DNA from: Streptomyces lichenis
Lineage (GTDB): Bacteria > Actinomycetota > Actinomycetes > Streptomycetales > Streptomycetaceae
Assembly (NCBI RefSeq): GCF_023218175.1
Contig: NZ_JALPTH010000003.1
Span: forward strand, 62,001 to 126,000
Reading direction: 5' to 3'
Length of the DNA stretch: 64,000 nucleotides
Below, piece by piece: positions 35,869 through 42,604 of the stretch. Position numbers and translations under genes: made by a program. Position 1 is the stretch's first letter; each line of letters opens with the position of its first letter. The notes beneath the pieces are model-generated. The model was not told the DNA's origin and made no database searches. It saw only the letters and a list, made by a program, of their open reading frames with translations.

Positions 35869-37451
35869 TCGGGACGCTGGCCCGGCTGGAGGCGGTGGAG
35901 TCGGGGCGGGCGCAGCCGCTGGCGACCGTACGCCACCGGCATCTGTCCGACCGGCCGCTGGTGCTGGTGCCGCTGACCACCGCGGGTGAGGCCGGGGCGC
36001 CGCTGGGGGCGCTGGTGGGCACCGATCCGGCCGAGCCGCGGCTGCTGGTGGTGGCGCAGCCGCGCGACCGGGATCTGCGGTTCGCGTTCCTGGCGGACCT
36101 GGCCGAGGCGGTGGTGCCGTATCTGGACGGGTACGCCGGGGAGGTCGAGGCGGCCGAGCGGTCGGAGACCGACCCGGAGACCGGCAAGAAGGTGAAGGTG
36201 GAGGTCGAGCTGTGCGCGGACGCGCCGCAGCTGATCGTGCCGAGCCGGGCGGGTGTGGAGTACGTACGGCTGCTGGGCCGCTCCACCCGGTTCCGGCGCA
36301 CCGCCGAGGACGACCCGGACACCCCGTATCCGGCGCCCGCGCGGGTGCCGCTGCTGGGCCGCTGGCTGACGCACTACGGGGAGCGGGCCCGGGTGCCGGG
36401 CTCCTCGCTGCTGCTGGCCGCCACCGACCTGCTGAACCGGCACTGGGCGACCGGCCAGTCCTCGCTGGAGGACCAGCATCTGGGCGCCCTGCTGGCCTGG
36501 ATCGAGGCGGGCGACGGGGAGTCGGGGGCGGAAGCGGCGCTCCGGGCCGAGCTGGGCCGGGACGCGGCCGGTCAGCTGCTCTGCCCGCCGGCCGGTCCGG
36601 CCACCGATCCCACGTTCGACAACCGGCTGCTGGCCCCCGCGATCGACCGCTACGACCGGGCCCGGCAGGCGCTGGGCGCGGCGGAGGAGGGCGAGCTGGC
36701 CGACGCCCGGCTGGGTGAGCTGCACCGGGCCGAGCGGGAGGTGCGCCGGCTGGTCGCCTCCCAGTTGAAGCCCACCTGGGACGCGGTGTGGCGGTGCCTT
36801 GAGCTGCTGCGGGGGCTGCCGGCCGGGTCCCGGGTGGCCGACCGCTGGACGCGGGACCGCTGGTCGTTCACCGGGCACCGGGACCGGGTGCGCTCGGGCG
36901 AGCCGCCGCAGCCCCGCCGGGACGACGCGGTGACCTCGGCGCAGAAGCTGGCCGCCCGGGAGACCGCGCAGGCCCAGCTGGAGGCGCAGGAGGCGCTGGA
37001 CGATCCGCTGGTGCTGGCCGCCCGGCGGCTGGCCGGGGAGGCGTTCACCGCCGAGGTGCTGGACGTGGTGCCGGCGTGGACGGAGTCCAAGCGGCCCTCG
37101 CCGCGCCCGCTGCTGACCGTCCGTACCGGGGATGTGCCGCAGCTGGGCGAGGGGGTGAAGGTCTACCGGTCGCTGGACGGCCGTCCGCAGAGCGCCGCGT
37201 TCGTGGGGTACGAGCCGGAGGACGGCACCCTGGTGCTGCGGCTGCTGGACCGGATGGGCCGGGCCAAGAACCCGGCGGAGGGCACCGTTCCGGTGAAGGG
37301 CGACCGGATCGTCTGGACGCTGTTCGAGCACGACCAGCGGGGCGGGCCCAAGCTGCCCGACCCGGAGGACACCCCCTGGACCCACGGCGGGCCGCCCGGC
37401 GAGCCCGGCGCGGAGCGCCCCGACCCGGTCACCCCGGAGGACCTGCTGTGA
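35859..37451 (+). CDS. Uncharacterised 530-residue protein of the nuclease-helicase operon
   Basis: Starts with ATG 35859 inside the nuclease gene and ends by GTGA overlap with the helicase gene, so all three are coupled. Soluble, without signal or membrane segments. Notable parts: a beta-rich start (LVLVPLTTAGEAGAPLGALVGTDPAEPRLLVVAQPRDRDLRFAFLADLAEAVVPYLDGY), a charged helical middle (YDRARQALGAAEEGELADARLGELHRAEREVRRLVASQLKPTWDAVWRCLELL), and a small C-terminal beta domain (LLTVRTGDVPQLGEGVKVYRSLDGRPQSAAFVGYEPEDGTLVLRLLDRMGR). No domain recognised; a structural or DNA-clamping subunit linking nuclease and helicase is an inference. Confidence 0.75.
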   Translation: MSLIGTLARLEAVESGRAQPLATVRHRHLSDRPLVLVPLTTAGEAGAPLGALVGTDPAEPRLLVVAQPRDRDLRFAFLADLAEAVVPYLDGYAGEVEAAERSETDPETGKKVKVEVELCADAPQLIVPSRAGVEYVRLLGRSTRFRRTAEDDPDTPYPAPARVPLLGRWLTHYGERARVPGSSLLLAATDLLNRHWATGQSSLEDQHLGALLAWIEAGDGESGAEAALRAELGRDAAGQLLCPPAGPATDPTFDNRLLAPAIDRYDRARQALGAAEEGELADARLGELHRAEREVRRLVASQLKPTWDAVWRCLELLRGLPAGSRVADRWTRDRWSFTGHRDRVRSGEPPQPRRDDAVTSAQKLAARETAQAQLEAQEALDDPLVLAARRLAGEAFTAEVLDVVPAWTESKRPSPRPLLTVRTGDVPQLGEGVKVYRSLDGRPQSAAFVGYEPEDGTLVLRLLDRMGRAKNPAEGTVPVKGDRIVWTLFEHDQRGGPKLPDPEDTPWTHGGPPGEPGAERPDPVTPEDLL

Positions 37452-38803
37452 CGACGACCCCGGCCCCCGCGACGGGCGTCTTCGACCCCGGGGCCGCGGC
37501 CGCCGAGGCGACCGCCCGGATCCTGCGGGACACCCTGGACGGCACCGCCCGCGGGGTGGTGGTGGACTCCCCGCCCGGCGCGGGCAAGTCCACGCTGGTG
37601 GTGCGGGCCGCGCTGGAGCTGGCGGCGGCCGGGCGGCCGCTGATGGTGGTCGCCCAGACCAACGCCCAGGTGGACGACCTGGTGCTGCGGCTGGCCGAGA
37701 AGGAGCCGGAGCTGCCGGTGGGCCGGCTGCACAGCAGCGACTCCGACCCGTACGACCGCGCCCTGGATGGCTTGGAGAACGTGCGCAAGTCGGCGAAGGC
37801 GGCCGATCTGGCGGGGCTGGACGTGGTGGTGTCCACCGCGGCGAAGTGGGCCCATGTGAAGACGGACGAGCCCTGGCGGCACGCCATCGTGGACGAGGCG
37901 TACCAGATGCGCTCGGACGCGCTGCTGGCGGTGGCCGGGCTGTTCGAGCGGGCGCTGTTCGTGGGCGACCCGGGGCAGCTGGACCCGTTCTCGGTGGTGG
38001 GCGCCGAGCAGTGGGCGGGGCTCTCCTACGACCCGTCGGCGAGCGCGGTCTCCACCCTGCTGGCGCACAACCCGGAGCTGCCGCAGCACCGGCTGCCGGT
38101 CTCCTGGCGGCTGCCCGCCTCGGCGGCGCCGCTGGTGTCGGACGCCTTCTACCCGTACACCCCGTTCCGCAGCGGCACCGGTCCGGGCGACCGGCGGCTC
38201 TCCTTCGGCATCGCCTCGGACGGCTCCGGGCCGGACCGGGTGCTGGACGAGGCGGCGGCGTCCGGCTGGGGGCTGCTGGAGCTGCCGCCCCGGCACACCC
38301 CGCGTACCGACCCGGAGGCGGTGCACGCGGTGGCGCTGGTGGTGCGCCGGCTGCTCGACCGGGGCGCGGCGGCGGTCTCGGAGCGCTCGCCGGACCCGGT
38401 GCCGGTGACGGCGGACCGGATCGCGGTCGGCACCGCCCACCGCGACCAGGCCGCGGCGGTCCGGGCGGCCCTCGCGGCGCTGGGGGTGACCGGGGTGACG
38501 GTGGACACCGCCAACCGGCTCCAGGGCCGGGAGTACGACGTCACGGTGGTGCTGCACCCGCTCTCCGGCCGCCCGGACGCCACCGCGTTCCATCTGGAGA
38601 CGGGCCGGCTGTGTGTGCTGGCCTCCCGCCACCGGCACGCCTGTGTGGTGGTCTGCCGCGCCGGGGTCGCCGAACTGCTGGACGAGCATCCGTCGACGGA
38701 GCCGGTCCAGCTCGGGGTCACCCTCAAGTTCCCGGACGGCTGGGAGGCCAACCACGCGGTCCTCTCCCACCTGGCGGAACACCGGGTGGAATGGGGCCCG
38801 TGA
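37448..38803 (+). CDS. SF1 (DNA2/NAM7-like) helicase
   Basis: 451 residues from a GTG overlapping the previous stop. Walker A DSPPGAGKST with Lys47, motif Ia VVAQTNAQVDDLVLRLA, Walker B AIVDEAYQM (Asp149, Glu150), motif III FVGDPGQLDPFS, motif IV-like IAVGTAHRDQAAAVRAAL, motif V TANRLQGREYDVTVVLHPLSG and motif VI LCVLASRHRHACVVV. These are the marks of the UvrD/DNA2-Upf1 side of SF1. It is small for a standalone DNA2-like protein and has no own nuclease domain; the nuclease is supplied by the first gene. Together they resemble a Dna2 or AddAB activity spread over separate polypeptides. Confidence 0.85.
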   Translation: MTTTPAPATGVFDPGAAAAEATARILRDTLDGTARGVVVDSPPGAGKSTLVVRAALELAAAGRPLMVVAQTNAQVDDLVLRLAEKEPELPVGRLHSSDSDPYDRALDGLENVRKSAKAADLAGLDVVVSTAAKWAHVKTDEPWRHAIVDEAYQMRSDALLAVAGLFERALFVGDPGQLDPFSVVGAEQWAGLSYDPSASAVSTLLAHNPELPQHRLPVSWRLPASAAPLVSDAFYPYTPFRSGTGPGDRRLSFGIASDGSGPDRVLDEAAASGWGLLELPPRHTPRTDPEAVHAVALVVRRLLDRGAAAVSERSPDPVPVTADRIAVGTAHRDQAAAVRAALAALGVTGVTVDTANRLQGREYDVTVVLHPLSGRPDATAFHLETGRLCVLASRHRHACVVVCRAGVAELLDEHPSTEPVQLGVTLKFPDGWEANHAVLSHLAEHRVEWGP

Positions 38804-38885
38804 CATCGCCACAGGGCGTACTTGCGCGGGGCGGGAGAATGGAGGGTGGCCCATAGAGGGGGCCCGGGCGAGAGGGAGACATCCG

Positions 38886-39236
38886 ATGGCGGAGACCGAG
38901 CGGAGCGAGCGGCGGTTCAAACCCGCGCCACTGCTCTTCGAGCCCGCGGAGGCGGCCTCCGACCCGGAGCACTTCTTCGGTCTGGAGTCCATGGACGACC
39001 CGAGGGAGCTGCTGAGCCGTTCGACGGAGCTGGCGCTGGCGTTCCGGGCGGCCACCGACCGGGCGGTGGAGTTCCAGGCGGTCGCGGCGGCCCAGCTGGC
39101 CGATCCGCGGCGATTCGACCGGCTGACGGCCGCGGATGTGGCGGCGCGGGCCGGGTGGACCGAGGACTACGCCAAGAAGATGATCGAGTTCGGCCGCGAC
39201 CTGATCCGCGGCGGGGGCGCCCCCGAGGACGAGTGA
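38886..39236 (+). CDS. Small helical protein following the helicase gene, unknown function
   Basis: 116 residues from ATG 38886, preceded by GAGAGGGAGA. The last two-thirds (SRSTELALAFRAATDRAVEFQAVAAAQLADPRRFDRLTAADVAARAGWTEDYAKKMIEFGRDLIRG) are helical with an HTH-like stretch LTAADVAARAGWTEDYAKKMIEFG. It lies 82 bases beyond the helicase stop, possibly with its own promoter or as a fourth operon member. A DNA-binding accessory or regulator is plausible. A minisatellite starts shortly after its stop. Confidence 0.7.
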   Translation: MAETERSERRFKPAPLLFEPAEAASDPEHFFGLESMDDPRELLSRSTELALAFRAATDRAVEFQAVAAAQLADPRRFDRLTAADVAARAGWTEDYAKKMIEFGRDLIRGGGAPEDE

Positions 39237-40066
39237 GGGGGCCCCTTGCGGGGCGAGGGAGCGGGGGCGGTCCATGTGCGTCCGGGGCGCCCCTGGGGGG
39301 GCGGAGGCCGCACGCCGTCCGTGTGCGCCCGGCAGGGCGCACCGGTGCCGTCGGCAGGGCGACCCTGGAGGCCAGGGGGCCGGATGCCGTCCGCGTCTGC
39401 CCGGGCGGGGCGCACCGGTGCCGTCGGCAGGGTGATCCTGGGGGCCAGGGGGCCGGATGCCGTCCGCGTCTGCCCGGGCGGGGCGCACCAGTGCCGTCGG
39501 CGGGGCGATCCTAGGGGGCCAGGGGGCCGGGTGCGGTCCGCGTCTGCCCGGGCGGGGCGCACCAGTGCCGTCGGCGGGGCGATCCTAGGGGGCCAGGGGG
39601 CCGGGTGCGGTCCGCGTCTGCCCGGGCGGGGCGCACCAGTGCCGTCGGCAGGGCGATCCTGGGGGCGGGGCCGTATGCAGTCCGCGTGCGTCTGGCGGGC
39701 GCACCCACGCGCGCGCCCGGCGAGTGCGCCTGTGCGGCCCGATCACCCACGCATGCCCGTGCACTCACCTGTACCCGAATACCGGCCGTTCGGCGGCCCC
39801 TGTGCCGCAAGGCGCCCGCAGCGGGCCTGTTGGCGCACCTGCCGTCTCGGCGCCGTGTTGGCGCATCCCCGCCCGTTGGGGGCGGCTTCCGCGCTGGTAG
39901 TGCCGCGTCCGGTCGCCGCGCCCGCCCCGGCGGCGGTCCGCATGTGACCGAAAACCACTGCTGGCGGCATATGACGGTGGCGAACAATACTCCGGTACGC
40001 CCGGTGCTGTCCGGGTTTCCGGGAACTCTCCGGAACCGGATGCGGACGGACGGTAGACGTGGACGC
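39237..40066. other. 830-base non-coding stretch dominated by a 73-74 bp minisatellite
   Basis: From 39286 to 39706 it consists of tandem repeats (listed separately). The remaining part to 40066 is less GC-rich toward the end (39945-40060), fitting the promoter of the next gene. Long frames exist here only because of base composition; they change amino-acid sequence from unit to unit as the unit length is not a multiple of three. Confidence 0.7.
39286..39706. repeat. Minisatellite with 73-74 bp units (about five copies plus degenerate edges)
   Basis: Units start with GCGCACC(A/G)GTGCCGTCGG at 39337, 39410, 39483, 39557 and 39631, with a degenerate copy before and the next GCGCACC at 39699. 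The units starting at 39483 and 39557 appear identical over 74 bp, indicating recent duplication. Each unit contains CCAGGGGGCCGG and GTCCGCGTCTGCCCGGGC. Confidence 0.9.
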
Positions 40067-40834
40067 ATGAGCGCATGGCTGCCAGATGAACTCGACGGTG
40101 CACGGATCCATGGCGACTGGCTCCCCGGGGCCGGGCTCGCTCGCGGCGTGGACGGTGACGGCGGCGGCCGGGGAGGTGGTGGCGGTCCGGCCGGCGGGCA
40201 GGCAGACCTCTTCGGGCTGCTCTGCGAGGACGAGCGCGCCCGCACCACGCAGGTGACGGCGGCCGGGGCGGCCTGGCTGACCTCGGCGGCCGCGTACGCG
40301 CGCTCCACGCTGGCGCTGTGGGAGTCCCGGCCGGCCGCCCCGGCCGTGCTCTCCTGCGGAACGGTCTTCGACGTGGTGAGCGTGGAGTCGGTGTTCGGGC
40401 GGCGGATGCTGGACCGGCTGTGGGCGGACGGCCCCGGGTCCGGCCCGGTCGCCGTGCACCGGGGGCGGCTGATGCTCTTCGCCGCGCCCGGCACCGCCCA
40501 GCGGCTGCCCTCGCTGCTGCGCTGGCTGGGCGATCCGCCCACCCGCCCGGACGGGGAGGCCGCGGCCGAGTGGCGGCGGGCGGTGCCGCCCATGCTCTGC
40601 CATGGCGCGGGCGACGCCGTCACGGTGCCGCCGCTGGTGCCCGGCGGGGAGGGGGACGCGCCCCGCTGGCTGGTCGCCCCGGACACCCGGCGCCCCTGGC
40701 TGCCGGGCCCGGACACCGTGCTGTGGGCGGCCACCCGGGCCGCCCGCGCGGCCGCCTCCCCGGGGGCGCCGGTATCGATTTCACACGCCGCCGACCAGGG
40801 TGCTAGTGTCTACGACGTCAGCAGGCGCCGTTAG
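40067..40834 (+). CDS. Second primase/polymerase-like family protein, function unknown
   Basis: 255 residues from ATG 40067. A Gly-rich stretch (RGVDGDGGGRGGGGGPAGG) lies in the first 45 residues. The core (LSCGTVFDVVSVESVFGRRMLDRLWADGPGSGPVAVHRGRLMLFAAPGTAQRLPSLLRWL, then VTVPPLVPGGEGDAPRWLVAPDTRRPWLPGPDTVL) matches the same Streptomyces group as the gene at 31563. The stop codon TAG (40832-40834) lies inside the first ten bases of the tRNA-Lys gene that follows, so the 3' end of the message must run into the tRNA or end there. No catalytic residues of a true primase are evident. Confidence 0.65.
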   Translation: MSAWLPDELDGARIHGDWLPGAGLARGVDGDGGGRGGGGGPAGGQADLFGLLCEDERARTTQVTAAGAAWLTSAAAYARSTLALWESRPAAPAVLSCGTVFDVVSVESVFGRRMLDRLWADGPGSGPVAVHRGRLMLFAAPGTAQRLPSLLRWLGDPPTRPDGEAAAEWRRAVPPMLCHGAGDAVTVPPLVPGGEGDAPRWLVAPDTRRPWLPGPDTVLWAATRAARAAASPGAPVSISHAADQGASVYDVSRRR

Positions 40835-40898
40835 CTCAGTTGGTTAGAGCAGCTGACTCTTAATCAGCGGGTCCGGGGTTCGAGTCCCTGACGGCGCA
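40825..40898 (+). tRNA. tRNA-Lys (CTT anticodon), copy 1
   Basis: 74-nt cloverleaf: acceptor GCGCCGT/ACGGCGC, D arm GCTCAGTTGGTTAGAGC, anticodon stem-loop GCTGA CTCTTAA TCAGC (anticodon CTT), T arm GGGGTTCGAGTCCC, discriminator A at 40898. Preceded by TCAGCAG, as are the two other copies in this window. A hairpin terminator follows. Confidence 0.97.
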
Positions 40899-40904
40899 CA
40901 GACG

Positions 40905-40942
40905 AAGAAGAGGCTCCTCGCGCAAGCGGGGGGCCTCTTCTT
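40905..40942 (+). terminator. Terminator of tRNA-Lys copy 1
   Basis: AAGAAGAGGC (40905-40914) pairs with GCCTCTTCTT (40933-40942), with a further CTCC/GGGG run inside the stem. Lies between the tRNA and the convergent protease gene. Confidence 0.7.
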
Positions 40943-40958
40943 GTATGCCGTACGGCGT

Positions 40959-42260
40959 TCAGAGCACGGTGACGCGGACGTTCCAGCCGCCGGTGGCGCT
41001 GCGGTCGGCCACCTCCACCCGGACGTTCTCGCCCGGCACCGTGAAGGTCTCCCCCACCCCCAGCGGCGCGTCCGCCAGCGGCGGGTACACCGAGCGGTGC
41101 GGGCAGGCCGAGGTCACCGGGTGGGTGTCCACCACCTCCACTGGGCCGTCGCCGGAGACCGCGTCGGTGCGCACCCGGTAGACCAGCACGCCCTCGGTGC
41201 AGGTGTCCCGGTCGTTGCCGGTGGCCTCCCGGGCCTCGATGGCCAGGGCGCTGCGCGGGCCGGTGCGCACCACGGCCAGCCGGGTACCGGGCGAGGTGCC
41301 CGGCTGCGGCTGCGCCGCCAGCGGCTCCAGGGTGAGGCGGTCGTCGCCGGTGCCGTCCACACAGCGCACCTGCCGCCGGTCCAGCCAGCCGAGCTTCCAC
41401 TTGTGCCAGCCGAAGAGCTCGGGGGCGAGCGCGAACTGGCTGCCCATGACGTCCCAGTCACCCACATGGGTGTCCCAGTCGCCCTTGCCGTCCATCGGGC
41501 GGCGGTAGAGGTCCGGCAGGTCGAAGACGTGGCCGGTCTCATGGGCCAGGACGTTGCGGTCCGGCGGGTGCCGCTCGAAGACGGTGACCAGGCGGTTGAT
41601 CCTGGTCCCGTCGGCGCGCAGCGGGCGGTCGAGGTTGACCACCTTGGTGGCGTCGGAGTCCACACCCGGGGCGTCCGGGTCGGCCACCAGGTAGACGATG
41701 TCGTACCGGGAGAAGTCCACCCGGGGGTCGGTCACGGCGAGGGCGTCGCGCAGATAGGCGGCCCGGCGGCCGGAGGACCAGTCGCGCCTTATCGCGTACG
41801 AGGTGGAGGGGCGCGGCATCCGGATCCACTCGCGCAGGGGGTCCGCGCGCAGGGTGAACCGCCCGTAGGAGGCGCGCCGGAAGAACTCGCCGGTGGCGGG
41901 GAAGTGGTCGGCGACCAGCTGGTCCGGGGTGGTCCTCGGCGGGGCGTCGGGGAAGGACAGGAAGAGCATCACCGCGTTCAGGTCCCGGTCCGGCTTCGGG
42001 TAGGCGGCGTTCCAGGTGTCCAGGCCGAGGGAGTGGTGGACGTCGGTGCGCGGCAGGGCGCACGGCCCTTCGGCGGAGGCCGCCGCCGAGGGGCCGGCGA
42101 CCAGTCCGGTCGCGGCGAACGAGAGCAGTGCGAAGACCCCGGCGGCCGTGGAGCGCAACCGGCCGCGGTCCACTCCCCCGGCCGCCGTCCCGGCCACCCC
42201 CTCGGCCACTCCCTCGGGTGGCTGACGGCTCTCGCCGTGGACCTCCGGGTGACCCTCCAC
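40959..42260 (-). CDS. Secreted M6-type (immune-inhibitor-A-like) zinc metalloprotease
   Basis: 433 residues. After a charged N region there is a hydrophobic signal segment (AAGVFALLSFAATGLVAGPSAAASA), indicating export. The zinc site is HETGH (His240 and His244) in NVLAHETGHVFDLPDLYRR, followed by GDWDVMGSQF, the Met-turn of metzincin-like M6 enzymes. The C-terminal third (LAVVRTGPRSALAIEAREATGNDRDTCTEGVLVYRVRTDAV...) is beta-rich. Extracellular proteolysis is the expected role. Convergent with tRNA-Lys and divergent from the c-di-GMP gene. Confidence 0.85.
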   Translation of the reverse strand: MEGHPEVHGESRQPPEGVAEGVAGTAAGGVDRGRLRSTAAGVFALLSFAATGLVAGPSAAASAEGPCALPRTDVHHSLGLDTWNAAYPKPDRDLNAVMLFLSFPDAPPRTTPDQLVADHFPATGEFFRRASYGRFTLRADPLREWIRMPRPSTSYAIRRDWSSGRRAAYLRDALAVTDPRVDFSRYDIVYLVADPDAPGVDSDATKVVNLDRPLRADGTRINRLVTVFERHPPDRNVLAHETGHVFDLPDLYRRPMDGKGDWDTHVGDWDVMGSQFALAPELFGWHKWKLGWLDRRQVRCVDGTGDDRLTLEPLAAQPQPGTSPGTRLAVVRTGPRSALAIEAREATGNDRDTCTEGVLVYRVRTDAVSGDGPVEVVDTHPVTSACPHRSVYPPLADAPLGVGETFTVPGENVRVEVADRSATGGWNVRVTVL

Positions 42261-42529
42261 GTAGACCTCCGGGTACGGGATGCTGGACGTCCCACCACCC
42301 TGTGACGGTTTGTCCGCTTACGCCCTGTTCCGGTGCCCCACACGGGTGAGCGACCGTCCAGAGGGACCCACCCGGCACTTCTCACAGACAGTCACATTCG
42401 TTCACCGGTGAGCCCGCGCATGGCACACCCGTGCAGAAACGGTCGACCCGGCGTTCGAAGCGCGTCACCCGTATCGCCCACAGGGGTCGCGGGCGGTGGC
42501 GGCGCTGGAACCGCCACCGCGAAAACCTC

Positions 42530-42535
42530 TATGAT
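42530..42535 (+). promoter_or_regulatory. Candidate -10 element for the c-di-GMP enzyme gene
   Basis: TATGAT in a short AT-rich patch (AAAACCTCTATGATC) 70 bases before GTG 42605; a weak TGGAAC at 42506 could serve as -35 with 18-base spacing. If used, transcription starts near 42542, which excludes the longer reading frame beginning at 42431. A perfect palindrome TCACCGGTGA at 42402-42411 lies upstream. Confidence 0.45.
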
Positions 42536-42604
42536 CGGCACACTTTCCCGGCCGACCCATCCGGACCACATCCGTGCGTCACAACTGCCCTGCGGGAGCG
42601 AGCG

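Noticed and set aside
39246..39947. Plus-strand frame of 233 codons across the minisatellite
   Set aside because: Repeat units of 73-74 bp change phase from unit to unit; the translation is Arg/Gly/Pro-rich with no ribosome site or domain.
42431..42604. Longer N terminus for the c-di-GMP enzyme
   Set aside because: A likely -10 element (TATGAT at 42530) lies inside it, and GTG 42605 has a good ribosome site; the extra residues are basic and unconserved.
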